64,000 nucleotides of DNA from Streptomyces cucumeris (GTDB taxonomy: Bacteria > Actinomycetota > Actinomycetes > Streptomycetales > Streptomycetaceae), in NCBI RefSeq assembly GCF_024295805.1, contig NZ_JANCLX010000039.1:18835-82834 (forward strand), in the 5' to 3' direction. The notes below the pieces were generated by a model. It was not told the DNA's origin and made no database searches. It saw only the letters and a program-made list of their open reading frames with translations. This document shows positions 34,468 to 43,841 of the stretch, in pieces. The stretch's first letter is position 1; each line of letters opens with the position of its first letter. The position numbers and the translations under genes were made by a program.

Positions 34468-35358
34468 TCAGGTGTCCTCGCCTGCCTCTACGACCTTCTC
34501 GTAGCGCTGTTCGGCGGGCAGCGTGGGGTTCGCCGCCGCGGCGGGGTACGGCTTGGCCTGCTTCAGCGCCTCTTCGATCTCGGAGAGGCCGGAGCCGTTG
34601 AACTTCTGGGCCATACCTTCGACTTCATTGGCGGGCGGCAGGCTTTCACGCGTCTTTCCGTCGATTTCCCCCAGACCGACAGTGCCCTTGTCGTACGGCA
34701 GGACACCGCCGAGGACAGCGGCCTCGAAGCCCTGCACATCCTCATCCCAGACCAGGACGGCAATGTAGGCGTGCCCGGGCTCGATACGGGAGGTGCCGCG
34801 GAAGGTGAACTCCTGGGTACCGACGCCCTCCTCCCACCACAGGCCGGGCAGTTTCATGGTGAAGGAAGACGGCAGTCGGCGGGCCTCGGGGCGGTTGTAG
34901 AGGACATCGTCGATGACGACGCGGCCCGTACGGCCGACGTGCCCTTCGCCGCGTTTCTTCGCCGCGTCCGGGACAGGTTCGGTCTTCTCGTCGTCGACGT
35001 GGATGACCGCTACGTGATCCCCGTAGGAGACCCAGTCGGTCGTGTTCTCCAGCGGGTACCCGGCCAGAGCCTCGGCCCGCACCGGTCCGCGAGGCTTCCC
35101 GTCCGGGCTTGAGCCGAAGGTGCCGGACAGCGCCATCGCTCCCACCGCCACGGCGGCAACCCCGCATACCAGCCCGGCCACGACGGCAGGCCGACGCACC
35201 GACCAGGAGGAGGTGTGCTTCACGGGGGTGTTGCGCGTGGACCGTACTTCGTCGGCCACCCGTGCGTGGACGCGCTCATCCACGTCTTCGGGGACCATGG
35301 CGTCGTGCGCCGGGTCCATCGACCCGAGCCTTTCACGCAGCCGTTCGATCGACGTCAC
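34468..35358 (-). CDS. CU044_5270-like membrane protein, probable sigma-factor partner
   Basis: 296 residues from the GTG at 35358, preceded by AGGGGAAG; it overlaps the sigma-factor stop by 4 bases (GTGA). A cytoplasmic N-terminus of about 70 residues, one membrane helix ('VVAGLVCGVAAVAVGAMAL') and a secreted domain match the layout of proteins placed after ECF sigma genes in Streptomyces. It probably senses or anchors rather than carrying a classical zinc anti-sigma motif, which is absent. Confidence 0.7.
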   Translation of the reverse strand: MTSIERLRERLGSMDPAHDAMVPEDVDERVHARVADEVRSTRNTPVKHTSSWSVRRPAVVAGLVCGVAAVAVGAMALSGTFGSSPDGKPRGPVRAEALAGYPLENTTDWVSYGDHVAVIHVDDEKTEPVPDAAKKRGEGHVGRTGRVVIDDVLYNRPEARRLPSSFTMKLPGLWWEEGVGTQEFTFRGTSRIEPGHAYIAVLVWDEDVQGFEAAVLGGVLPYDKGTVGLGEIDGKTRESLPPANEVEGMAQKFNGSGLSEIEEALKQAKPYPAAAANPTLPAEQRYEKVVEAGEDT

Positions 35359-35837
35359 GTTGCTTCCCCTAACTCTCTCTCGAGGCGTCTGCGCGCTCGG
35401 TGCAGGCGCAAGGTCATGGCAGGCGTGGAACAGCCGGCTGCTCGCGCGGCGTGCGCGGGGCTCAGCCCCTCCCACGCGATCAGCAGCACTGCCTCACGTT
35501 CGGCGTCGCTCAAGCAGCCCAGCGCCGCCAGTGCACCGCTGCGCGCGGCAGTCTGCTCCTCGGCGCTGTCGGCAACCGGCAGCGTCACAGGCGTCGGGGA
35601 TCCAGTACCTCGGTGAACGTGCGCCAGGGTGCGCGCCACCACGTGCCGGGCGATGCCGTACAGCCAGGGCAGGGCGGGGCCGCGCAGGCTGTGGCGTGAG
35701 GCCCAGGCCTGGCTGAATACTTCGGCCAGCGCGTCCTCGGCGTCCCGCTCGGGCATGCGCCGCATGAGGTAGCGCCAGACCTGGTGCCGGTGTTCGCGGT
35801 AGACACCCTCGAACCAGACACTGCCGCGCTGCCCCAC
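35355..35837 (-). CDS. ECF-type RNA polymerase sigma factor
   Basis: 160 residues from the GTG at 35837, preceded by GAGGGGGAC; a GTG 12 codons upstream has no such site. Region 2 is 'YREHRHQVWRYLMRRM...DAEDALAEVFSQAW' in pattern; region 4 contains 'CLSDAEREAVLLIAWEGLSPAHAARAAGCS', the -35-binding helix-turn-helix. Coupled to the membrane protein downstream, which probably controls it. Regulon unknown. Confidence 0.9.
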   Translation of the reverse strand: MGQRGSVWFEGVYREHRHQVWRYLMRRMPERDAEDALAEVFSQAWASRHSLRGPALPWLYGIARHVVARTLAHVHRGTGSPTPVTLPVADSAEEQTAARSGALAALGCLSDAEREAVLLIAWEGLSPAHAARAAGCSTPAMTLRLHRARRRLERELGEAT

Positions 35838-36013
35838 CTGTCCCCCTCGGGTCTCAGCCGCCCGATGCCGCACCGGGCTTGTGTCTCCTCTGTGCGCCGC
35901 GGGCGGCCGTTTCTTTCACCCGCCCGGAAGAATGGTCAGTACGCGCGGTTGATCGCCGAGGTGTCGTCGTCGCATTCGACATAGTGCGGCCCGTGCCGGG
36001 CCGGGCCGCGGCG

Positions 36014-36682
36014 TCAGCTCGTACCGCGGTGCAGCAGGGCCCGCTCCACCGCTGTCCAGGTGGTGCTGGTCGCGAGGTACAGACCCGCCGCCAGCGGGAC
36101 CAGTGCCGCGGTGAGCACGGTTCCGAAGGACAGCAGCGGCAGCACACGGGCCAGACCCGGCGCGCCGGGCACGGGCGTTTTGCGGGCGCGCCACCAGGTC
36201 CATGTCGCCACCGCCGCGATCAGCCCGAAGAGGGACAGGTAGACCAGGCCCTGCGAACCGTCCAGCGCACCGTCCCACCGGCCGCCCAGCGGGGCACCCA
36301 TCAGTGTGTGGTCCAGCAGGTCACCGGCGCCGCTGCCGGTGGAGAAGACGTGGTACATGACGAAGAAGACGGGGAGTTGGACGAGGGCCGGGAGGCAGCC
36401 CGCCATCGGCGAGGCGCCCTCCTTGGCCCGCAACTCGCCCAGGGCGCGCCGCAGCCGCTCGGGGTCGTCGCGGTGGCGGCGGCTCAGTTCGGCGAACCGC
36501 GGGGCGAGTCGGGCGCGTGCCTTCTCCCCGCGCACCGCCGCACGGGTCAGCGGGTGGAGCGCGGCGCGGACGCAGAGGGTGAAGACCACGATCGCGGCGG
36601 CCGTGGCGGACGCCCCGAACAGCGGGTCGAGCCGGTCGGCGAGGGTGGACAGCAGACTGCCGAGGAAGGAGAAGAGGGACAA
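36014..36682 (-). CDS. Short YidC/Oxa1-type membrane insertase
   Basis: About 222 residues if translation starts at the TTG at 36682 after CGGAG; the open frame reaches 36907 without a good start. 'LSLFSFLGSLLSTLADRLDP' opens the protein, then the family signature 'AAVRGEKARARLAPRFAEL', 'GCLPALVQLPVFFVMYHVF' and later helices. It lacks the long tail of the main YidC and is probably a specialised paralogue. It is followed upstream by a DUF6412 gene on the same strand. Confidence 0.8.
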   Translation of the reverse strand: MSLFSFLGSLLSTLADRLDPLFGASATAAAIVVFTLCVRAALHPLTRAAVRGEKARARLAPRFAELSRRHRDDPERLRRALGELRAKEGASPMAGCLPALVQLPVFFVMYHVFSTGSGAGDLLDHTLMGAPLGGRWDGALDGSQGLVYLSLFGLIAAVATWTWWRARKTPVPGAPGLARVLPLLSFGTVLTAALVPLAAGLYLATSTTWTAVERALLHRGTS

Positions 36683-36803
36683 AGGAGAACTCCGCGGATC
36701 TCGTCGTGCCGGACGGCCGGATGGCCGGATGGGATGGATCGGCGTGACGAACCGCGCGGCGTGGCGGTACGGATGAGGGGGCGCCGGTGACGCCTTCGGA
36801 CTC

Positions 36804-37130
36804 CTACGCCTGCGCGGCCGTCTGCGGACGACGGCCCGGCGCTCGCGGCCTCGGACGTCCCGAGGCGTCCGGGTCCCGCTGTGGAAGGAAGGCGGTACGC
36901 CGCTCACGGTCCCTGATCGCGGTGCGGATCCGGCCCGGCGGTGTGGGCACCCGGCCGTGGGAGGCCAGCAGCACGCAGGTCAGCAGCGCGGCGGCGAGGG
37001 CGGCGGTGGCGGCCGTGGTGGCGGCGAACGCGACGGCGCTCACCAGACCGGTCTGGGCCAGCAGGGCCCCGGTCAGCAGGAACAGACACACGCCCAGGTG
37101 CATCCGCAGCCGCTCGAACCGGTGGGTCAT
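36804..37130 (-). CDS. DUF6412 small membrane protein
   Basis: 108 residues from the ATG at 37130, preceded by GGGGGAG. Two adjacent membrane helices ('LGVCLFLLTGALLA' and 'AALAAALLTCVLLA') and a basic cytoplasmic tail with 'RDRERRTAFLPQRDPDA'. The same pattern defines DUF6412, often found next to a short YidC paralogue as here. It may be inserted by it or help it. Confidence 0.75.
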   Translation of the reverse strand: MTHRFERLRMHLGVCLFLLTGALLAQTGLVSAVAFAATTAATAALAAALLTCVLLASHGRVPTPPGRIRTAIRDRERRTAFLPQRDPDASGRPRPRAPGRRPQTAAQA

Positions 37131-37195
37131 CCCGCCGCTCCCCCTGTCCGTTGCCCGTTCGCTTCCGTGCCGTCCAGTGTAGGCGCCCGCGCGCA

Positions 37196-38026
37196 CTACC
37201 CCGCCGTGCGTGGTACGGCCGTCTTCAGCCGCCCCCACACCACCAGCCGGTAGCGGGAGGTGAATTCGGGGGTGCAGGTGGTGAGGGTGAGGTAGTAGCC
37301 CGGTTCGGTGAAGCGCTGCCCCGGATGGGCCGAGCTGTACGGCACCTTCGCGGTCACCGTGCCGTCGCGGGGCGAGGTCCGCGGCAGGGTGCGCTCCACC
37401 ACATAGGTGTAGCGGGCCGCCGCGGTGTCGATGCGCACGGTGTCCCCCCGGCGCACCTCGTCGAGCTGCCGGAACGGTTCGCCGTGGGTGTTGCGGTGCC
37501 CGGCGAGCGCGACGTTCCCCGCCTGTCCCGGCTGGGCGGTGCCCGGATAGTGGCCCACGTAGCCCCGGTTGAGCACGGCCGACCGGCTGACGCCCTCGGC
37601 GACCGGGACCGTCAGCCCGATCCGCGGGATGCGCAGCACGGCGTAGGACTGGTCCCGCCGCGGGGCGCGGGCGGTCCCACCGGAGTCCTGCCCGGTGCGG
37701 GTGGCGCCGGCACGGTCGCGCTCCGGGCCCCGCCCGGCCGGTCCCGAGCCCGAGGGGTCCGCGTCCGGCGCGGAGCCGTCCGGACCCCGCGTACGCCACT
37801 CCCGCTCCAGGGCCGCCACCTCGCGCTGGGCGCCCTGCCGCGCCTGGCGGTTGGTCCACCACACCTGGTGGACGACGAAGAGCAGCATGACGACCCCCAG
37901 GGTGACCGCGAGCTCACCCCCGGTCCACAGCACCCGGGCGGCCGTCGCGCGCCGCCCCCGGCCCCGCCCCGCGGCGCCCCGCCGTAACCGCCGCTGCCGC
38001 GGCCCCTGGCCTCGTTGACGTCGCAC
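37196..38026 (-). CDS. Class E sortase
   Basis: 276 residues from the GTG at 38026, preceded by GGAGGGAG; the frame continues to 38146 but overlaps the DUF445 gene. One membrane helix ('LAVTLGVVMLLFVVHQVWW'), then the sortase domain with catalytic His in 'ALAGHRNTHG', Cys in 'LTLTTCTPEFTS' and Arg in 'SRYRLVVWG'. Class E sortases in Streptomyces attach LAxTG proteins such as long chaplins. The LAETG protein at 29667-31514 is a plausible client. Confidence 0.9.
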   Translation of the reverse strand: MRRQRGQGPRQRRLRRGAAGRGRGRRATAARVLWTGGELAVTLGVVMLLFVVHQVWWTNRQARQGAQREVAALEREWRTRGPDGSAPDADPSGSGPAGRGPERDRAGATRTGQDSGGTARAPRRDQSYAVLRIPRIGLTVPVAEGVSRSAVLNRGYVGHYPGTAQPGQAGNVALAGHRNTHGEPFRQLDEVRRGDTVRIDTAAARYTYVVERTLPRTSPRDGTVTAKVPYSSAHPGQRFTEPGYYLTLTTCTPEFTSRYRLVVWGRLKTAVPRTAG

Positions 38027-38093
38027 AGCGGTCTCCCTCCGGGGAGGGGCACCATAGGGCCTGCCGTCCGCACCCGCCAGAGACGCGCGCCGG

Positions 38094-39416
38094 TCAACCG
38101 CCCAGCGCGCGCGAGACGGTGTAGATGACCAGCCCGGCGAGCGCACCGACCACCGTGCCGTTGATCCGGATGAACTGGAGGTCGCGCCCGATATGGGCCT
38201 CGATCTTCCGTGAGGTGTGCTCGGCGTCCCACCCCGCCACCGTGTCGGTGATCAGCGAGGTGATCTCGTCCCGATAGGTCGTCACCACATAGACGGCGGC
38301 GTCCTCCAGCCAGCCGTCCACCTTGCCGCGCAGCCGGGTGTCCGTCACCATCCGGGTGCCCAGCGACAGAATGGCCTCCCGCGCCCGGCGCCGCAGTTCG
38401 CTGTGTTCGTCCTCGGCCGCCGCGACGATCATCGAACGCACCGACGCCCAGGCCGACGCGATCAGGTCCTGCACCTCGGGGCGGCCCAGCACCTCCCCCT
38501 TCAGCCGCTCGACCCGGGCCCGGGTGTCGGTGTGCGACTGGAGGTCATGGGCGAAGTCGGTGAGGAAGCGGTCCACGGCGCCGCGCGCCGGATGGGCGGG
38601 CATGTCACGCATCTCACTCACGAAGCGCAGCAGTTCCCGGTAGACCCGCTCGCCCACCTTGCGGTCCACGAAGCGCGGCGTCCAGCCGGGGGCGCCGCCG
38701 GTCACCGCGTCCATCACCGAGGTGTTGTGCTCGACCAGCCAGTCGTGGGCCCGCATGCAGACCAGGTCGACGGCGCGGTGGTGGCCGCCGTCCGCGACGA
38801 TGTGCGAGAGCAGCTTGCCCAGGCCGGGCGCGATCTCCTGGGTGTCGGCCCGCCGGGTGATGGCCTCGCCCACCACCGCCTGTACGTCCGAGTCCCGCAG
38901 CACCGTGAGCGCGCCGCGCAGCGCGGTGGCCAGCTCGTCCGTCACCCGGTCGGCGTGCGCGGGTTCGGCCAGCCAGGTGCCGAGCCGTCCGGCGATGCCG
39001 ACGGAGCGCAGCCGGGTCCGCACCACGTCACCGGAGAGGAAGTTCTCCCCGACGAACTCGCCCAGGCTGGTTCCGAGCTGGTCCTTCTTGGTGGGGATGA
39101 TGGCGGTGTGCGGGATGGGCAGCCCCATCGGCCGCCGGAACAGCGCGGTGACCGCGAACCAGTCGGCCAGCGCGCCGACCATGCCCGCCTCGGCGGCCGC
39201 CGCGACATACCCGGCCCAGCCTCCGGCCCCGGAGGACGCTGCCCATTTGGCGAGGGTGTACACCAGCGCGACGGCGACCAGCAGACCGGTGGCGAGCACC
39301 TTCATCCGCCGTACCCCGCGCCGTCGCTCCTCGTCGAGCGGGGTGTCGGCGGTCAGACCGCCCGGACCGCCGCGGGGCGGTCTGTGCGTCTTCTCACCCG
39401 CTGTTGTCCGGTCCAT
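38094..39416 (-). CDS. DUF445 membrane protein
   Basis: 440 residues from the ATG at 39416. An N-terminal hydrophobic segment and a helix near 'AAAAEAGMVGALADWFAVTALFRRPMG', the DUF445 mark, then long amphipathic helices and a last membrane helix 'TVVGALAGLVIYTVSRAL'. The frame continues far upstream but that part lies antisense to the SGNH esterase. Function unknown; membership of the family is clear. Confidence 0.88.
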   Translation of the reverse strand: MDRTTAGEKTHRPPRGGPGGLTADTPLDEERRRGVRRMKVLATGLLVAVALVYTLAKWAASSGAGGWAGYVAAAAEAGMVGALADWFAVTALFRRPMGLPIPHTAIIPTKKDQLGTSLGEFVGENFLSGDVVRTRLRSVGIAGRLGTWLAEPAHADRVTDELATALRGALTVLRDSDVQAVVGEAITRRADTQEIAPGLGKLLSHIVADGGHHRAVDLVCMRAHDWLVEHNTSVMDAVTGGAPGWTPRFVDRKVGERVYRELLRFVSEMRDMPAHPARGAVDRFLTDFAHDLQSHTDTRARVERLKGEVLGRPEVQDLIASAWASVRSMIVAAAEDEHSELRRRAREAILSLGTRMVTDTRLRGKVDGWLEDAAVYVVTTYRDEITSLITDTVAGWDAEHTSRKIEAHIGRDLQFIRINGTVVGALAGLVIYTVSRALGG

Positions 39417-39677
39417 GGGCTCCACCCGGTCGCGCCGTCCCCTCATGCATTGTCTCTTTCCTGTTTCGGTCGCCCACTTGTGGAACGAACCCCGGGTTCT
39501 TGTCGTCTCTCCGGGAGAGCAACCCTGCACACTTGGGGGCAGGCCGACGGGCGGAGCCACAGCCCGCCATGGGATCATGGGGGGACCACCCGGACCCTTG
39601 CGGCGCTGCTGACACACTCGCAGTTCCCGTCCACGTATCGGAGCCTCGGGCTCCGTCGCCCGAGGAGACACCCGCCC

Positions 39678-41000
39678 ATGAGCGTGCCACCCATGCCCAG
39701 ACGCACGGGCTACACCGTGCTCGCTGCGCTGGCGGCCGTGGTGATCCTCGTCTCCACCGCGATATTCGTCGGGGTCGGCGGTGACGAGGACGACATGGAC
39801 ACCGGTGCGCGTACCCGCGGCTCCGCCGATCCGGCCTCGTCCGGCTCCTGGGTGGGCACCTGGTCCACCTCGGCGGCCGCCGCAGAGCCGAGGACCACCC
39901 TCCGCGGCATGTCCGGCATGTCGATACGGAACGTGATCCGTGCCAGCGTCGGCGGCAGCAGCGCCCGGATCCAGCTGTCGAACTTCTACAGCGCCCGGCC
40001 GCTGCGGATCACGCATGCCTCGGTGGCGCTGGCGGCAGCCCCCAGCAACCCGACCGCGGCGGCGGGCACGATGCACCGCCTCACCTTCGGCAACCGCTCC
40101 TGGGTGACCATCCCGCCCGGCAAGGCGGCCACCAGCGACCCGGTCCGGCTCAATGTCCCGGACGCCGCGGACCTGCTGGTCACCACCTACGCCCCGGAGG
40201 CGTCCGGCGCGGTCACCTACCACCCGCACGCCCGCCAGACCTCGTACATGGCGCGCGGCGACCGCACGGAGGACACGGCGGGCGCGGCGTACACCGAGCA
40301 GAGCCCGTACTGGCGCTATCTGACCGGTGTGGACGTGTGGTCCAAGGAGGCGCAGGGGTCGGTCGCCGTCATCGGTGACTCCATCACCGACGGCATCACC
40401 TCCACCGCCGGGGCCAACCGCCGCTGGACCGACTTCCTCGCCGAGCGGCTGCGCACCGAGCCCGGGGCGCCCCGGCTGGGCGTGCTCAACCAGGGCATCA
40501 GCGGCAACCGGGTGCTGAGCGACGGCACCCAGTACCCGCCCAACAACCCCAGCGGGCTCTCCCGGTTCCACCGTGACGTGCTCTCCCGCACCGGCGTCAA
40601 GGCCGTCATCATCGAGCTGGGCATCAACGACATACTCCGCATCCCGCACCAGACCGACCCGAACAAGATCGTGGCCGGGCTGAAGCGGATGACCGAGCAG
40701 GCGCACGCCCGGGGGCTGCGGGTGGTGGGCGCCACGCTGACGCCCTTCTACGGCCACCGCGGCTACACCCCGCGGCTGGACGCCGTACGGGAGCAGATCA
40801 ACGCCCAGATCCGCGCCGGGAAGGTCTTCGACGAGGTCGTGGACTTCGACAAGGCGCTGCGCGATCCGGTCAGCCCGCTGCGGCTGCGGCCCACCTTCGA
40901 CTCGGGCGACCATCTGCACCCGAGCGACGCGGGCTACCGGGCGATGGCGCGGGCGCTGAACCTGGACCATCTGAAGGGCACCGCGGCAGCGGAGCTGTGA
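39678..41000 (+). CDS. Secreted SGNH/GDSL esterase
   Basis: 440 residues, ATG with GAGGAGA upstream. A membrane-type signal helix (12-32) leads to an N-terminal beta domain and an SGNH hydrolase domain: 'VIGDSITDG' (nucleophile Ser), 'NQGISGNRVL' (Gly), 'ELGINDI' (Asn) and 'DSGDHLHPSDAGY' (Asp/His). Probably deacylates an extracellular ester, for example acetylated polysaccharide. Divergent from the DUF445 gene. Confidence 0.9.
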   Translation: MSVPPMPRRTGYTVLAALAAVVILVSTAIFVGVGGDEDDMDTGARTRGSADPASSGSWVGTWSTSAAAAEPRTTLRGMSGMSIRNVIRASVGGSSARIQLSNFYSARPLRITHASVALAAAPSNPTAAAGTMHRLTFGNRSWVTIPPGKAATSDPVRLNVPDAADLLVTTYAPEASGAVTYHPHARQTSYMARGDRTEDTAGAAYTEQSPYWRYLTGVDVWSKEAQGSVAVIGDSITDGITSTAGANRRWTDFLAERLRTEPGAPRLGVLNQGISGNRVLSDGTQYPPNNPSGLSRFHRDVLSRTGVKAVIIELGINDILRIPHQTDPNKIVAGLKRMTEQAHARGLRVVGATLTPFYGHRGYTPRLDAVREQINAQIRAGKVFDEVVDFDKALRDPVSPLRLRPTFDSGDHLHPSDAGYRAMARALNLDHLKGTAAAEL

Positions 41001-41058
41001 GACCGCCGGGGCCGCCGGGGAGGGCGTACGGCGCCGCCCCGGCCGGACCTCGGTGACC

Positions 41059-41919
41059 TCAGTCCTGAGGCCGGTCGCTCCGGGGCAGGTCCTTCTCCAG
41101 CGACACCGGGCCCGCCGGTCCGGTCCCGGGGTCCGTACGCCGTTCCTGGCGCTCCTCCCGGCGCTCCCGCCGCTCGGCCCGCTGCAGTTCCTTGTGCTCC
41201 GCCTTGAGCTTGCGCCGCTCGGCCTTCAGCCGCCGTGCGTCCGCCTTGCGCAGCTTGCGCTCGACGCCGACCCCGCCGAAGACCGCCAGCCCGGTGACCG
41301 TCACCCGGGGCGCGTCCGGATCGCCGTCGCCCTCCCCGCTCTGGTCGAAGCCGCCCATGATGCCGACGCCGCCGACGTGGGTCTCGACCTCGGGCGGGAC
41401 GATGACCTGCACCCCGCCCATGAACGCGAAGCAGCGGATCACCGTCTCCCGGCCCTCGAACCGCGCCTCGCGCAGATCGATCTCCCCGCCGCCCATGAGG
41501 GTGAAGGCGGTGAACCTGCGCGGTGCGGTCCAGGTGCCCTTGCGCTGGAAGCCACCCATGATCGCGACGGCCACGCGGGAGGTGGGCGTGCCCCCGATCC
41601 GCCCGTCCCACTCCTCGCGGCGCTCGGGGACGGAGAGCGCGCCGGTGGTGCCCGCGGGCACCGGGAGGTCCCGGACCAGCGGCTCCAACTGGGCGTGGGT
41701 ACGCGCCCGCAAGGCCGCGTCCAGGCGCTCCTCGAACTCCTCCATGTCCAGGCGGCCTTCGGCGACGGCTTCCCTGAGCGCCTCGGCGACGCGCTCACGC
41801 TCGGCATCGGAGGCCCGCATCCGGGAGGGGTCCGGAACGTCGGGGCCCTCCCCCTGGGAAGATCCAGCGCTTGTCATACGGACAGCGTAATGGGGCCCGG
41901 CGGGCGCGGGCGGTGTCAT
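41059..41919 (-). CDS. DUF1707 protein with LiaF-like C-terminal region
   Basis: 286 residues from the ATG at 41919, which overlaps the ABC ATPase stop (ATGA). The DUF1707 segment reads 'RMRASDAERERVAEALREAVAEGRL' in pattern, with 'EFEERLDAALRARTHAQL'. It is followed by repeated 'IMGGF/LMGGGE/FMGGVQ' strands of the cell-wall-active antibiotic-response (LiaF-like) type, and a long Lys/Arg/Glu helix. No membrane helix is seen. It may sense membrane state for the ABC exporter. Confidence 0.8.
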   Translation of the reverse strand: MTPPAPAGPHYAVRMTSAGSSQGEGPDVPDPSRMRASDAERERVAEALREAVAEGRLDMEEFEERLDAALRARTHAQLEPLVRDLPVPAGTTGALSVPERREEWDGRIGGTPTSRVAVAIMGGFQRKGTWTAPRRFTAFTLMGGGEIDLREARFEGRETVIRCFAFMGGVQVIVPPEVETHVGGVGIMGGFDQSGEGDGDPDAPRVTVTGLAVFGGVGVERKLRKADARRLKAERRKLKAEHKELQRAERRERREERQERRTDPGTGPAGPVSLEKDLPRSDRPQD

Positions 41920-42995
41920 GTTCCGGGGGCTCCGGCCGCGTCACCGGCGGGGTCGGCGACGACGCCGGCACCGGCACCGGGCACCGCGGCGGGGCGCTCG
42001 CGCCGGGCGGACTCCAGCATCCGCGCGATGACGTCCTCGATATCCGGCTCCCGCAGCGAGAGGTCCACCAGCGGATAGCCGTCGGCCACCGCGGCCACCA
42101 CCGGCGCCGCGCTGCTCGTCGCCGGGAACGCCAGCCACTGCCGCGGCCCTTCGACCCGCACCGTCCGGGCGCCGGGGATCTCGATGGGCGCCATCTCCCG
42201 CTCCAGGTCGACCACCAGGGTGCGTTCGCTGTCGCCCACCGCATGCAGCGCGTCCAGCCCGCCGTCATGGACCAGACGGCCGTGGTCGATCACCATCACC
42301 CGGCGGCACAACTGTTCGATGTCGGTGAGGTCATGGGTGGTCAGCAGCACGGTGGTGCCGCGCTCGGCGTTCAGGTCCCGCAGGAACTCCCGCACCTTGG
42401 CCTTGCTCACCACATCGAGCCCGATGGTCGGCTCGTCCAGGTACAGCACCTCCGGATCGTGCAGCAGCGCCGCCGCGATGTCCCCGCGCATCCGCTGGCC
42501 GAGTGAGAGCTGACGCACCGGCACCTCCAGCAGCGCGCCGAGGTCCAGCCGTTCCACACAGCGGTCCAGGTTCTCCCGGTACCGGGCGTCCGGGATCCGG
42601 TACATCCGCCGCACCAGGGCGTAGGAGTCCCGCAGCGGCAGATCCCACCACAGGGTGGTGCGCTGGCCGAAGACCACGCCGATACGGCGGGCGAGCCGGG
42701 TCCGCTCCCGCGAGGGGTCGATCCCGGCGACCCTCAGCCGCCCACCGCTGGGCAGCAGAATGCCCGTCAGCATCTTGATGGTGGTGGACTTCCCGGCGCC
42801 GTTGGGCCCGATGTAGCCGACCATCTCACCGGCCCGCACCCGGAAGCTGATGCCGTCCACGGCGCGCACCTGGCGCCGCTCGCGGCGCAGCAGCCCGGCG
42901 CGGCGGCGCACCTCGAAGACCTTCTCGACACCGTCCAGCTCGATCAGGGCCTCGCCGGAGCCGCCGGTGCCGCCCGGCCCGTCCGTCCTGTCCAT
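41916..42995 (-). CDS. ABC exporter ATP-binding protein
   Basis: 359 residues. Walker A 'GYIGPNGAGKST', Q-loop 'VVFGQRTTLWWDL', signature 'LSLGQRMRG', Walker B 'VLYLDEPTIGLD' and switch His in 'LLTTHD'. About 100 residues after the core match the C-terminal extension of this subfamily (daunorubicin/viologen exporter type). It serves the two permeases upstream on the same strand, with 3 bases to the nearer one. Confidence 0.92.
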   Translation of the reverse strand: MDRTDGPGGTGGSGEALIELDGVEKVFEVRRRAGLLRRERRQVRAVDGISFRVRAGEMVGYIGPNGAGKSTTIKMLTGILLPSGGRLRVAGIDPSRERTRLARRIGVVFGQRTTLWWDLPLRDSYALVRRMYRIPDARYRENLDRCVERLDLGALLEVPVRQLSLGQRMRGDIAAALLHDPEVLYLDEPTIGLDVVSKAKVREFLRDLNAERGTTVLLTTHDLTDIEQLCRRVMVIDHGRLVHDGGLDALHAVGDSERTLVVDLEREMAPIEIPGARTVRVEGPRQWLAFPATSSAAPVVAAVADGYPLVDLSLREPDIEDVIARMLESARRERPAAVPGAGAGVVADPAGDAAGAPGT

Positions 42996-42998
42996 CCC

Positions 42999-43841
42999 TC
43001 AGCTCCCCGTGCTCTGGTAGGCCCGCAGCCCCGCCCGCCAGGCCAGCCCCGCCACCGCCGCGCATCCGGCCGCGACCAGCGGTGCGGCGAACCCGATCCA
43101 GCCGGGCAGGCCCAGCGGATCGGGCCGGCCCAGGATGTGCAGCGCGGGCAGCCAGTTGACGAAGGCGAGCGGAATGACGAAGGTGACGCCGCGCAGCAGC
43201 TCCTTGGCGAAGATCGTGGGCGGGTACTGCAGCAGGGTGTTCCCGCCGTAGGTCACCGAGTTCTGCACCTCACTGGCGTCCGTGGCCCAGAACTGGAAGG
43301 CGCCGCCGAGGACGAACACCGATCCGAAGATGGCGCCGCCGCTCAGCAGCATCACCGGCACCAGCAGCACCCGGTCCACCGTCCAGTCGATGTCCAGCCG
43401 GACCAGCGCCCAGCCCAGCAGCGCCGCTCCCTGGGTGATCCGGCCGAGCCTGCGCAGCGCGAACCGGTCGGCGGCCACCTGGGCGAGGATCGGCACCGGC
43501 CGCACCAGCAGGGTGTCCATCGTGCCGTCGCGCACCCGCCGGCCGATCCGCTCCATATTGCCGAGCAGCAGATCGGCGAGGCCGAAGGCGGTGCTGGTGG
43601 TGCCGTAGAGCAGGGCCACCTCGGGCAGGGTGAACCCGCCGAGGGTCCGGACGTGCGAGAACATCAGCGCGATGGCCACGAAGTCCAGCGCGGTCGCGGC
43701 GAGGTTCCCCAGCGTCATGATGAGGAACGAGGTGCGGTACGCCATCGTCGAGCGCACCCACATCCCCACGATCAGCCCGTAGGCGCGCACACCCTGGATG
43801 AGCCGGGAGCCGTCCCCCCGGTCGGCGGTACGGTCACCCAC
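42999..43841 (-). CDS. ABC-2 type permease (second of two)
   Basis: 280 residues from the GTG at 43841, overlapping the first permease stop by 8 bases; a start a few codons later is possible. Six helices with the family features 'RIGRRVRDGTMDTLLVRPVP' and 'FQFWATDASEVQNSV'. It forms a heterodimer with the permease at 43834-44634. Confidence 0.85.
   Translation of the reverse strand: MGDRTADRGDGSRLIQGVRAYGLIVGMWVRSTMAYRTSFLIMTLGNLAATALDFVAIALMFSHVRTLGGFTLPEVALLYGTTSTAFGLADLLLGNMERIGRRVRDGTMDTLLVRPVPILAQVAADRFALRRLGRITQGAALLGWALVRLDIDWTVDRVLLVPVMLLSGGAIFGSVFVLGGAFQFWATDASEVQNSVTYGGNTLLQYPPTIFAKELLRGVTFVIPLAFVNWLPALHILGRPDPLGLPGWIGFAAPLVAAGCAAVAGLAWRAGLRAYQSTGS

Noticed and set aside
39417..40970. 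Upstream extension of the DUF445 frame
   Set aside because: Runs antisense through the SGNH esterase; DUF445 proteins start near 39416.
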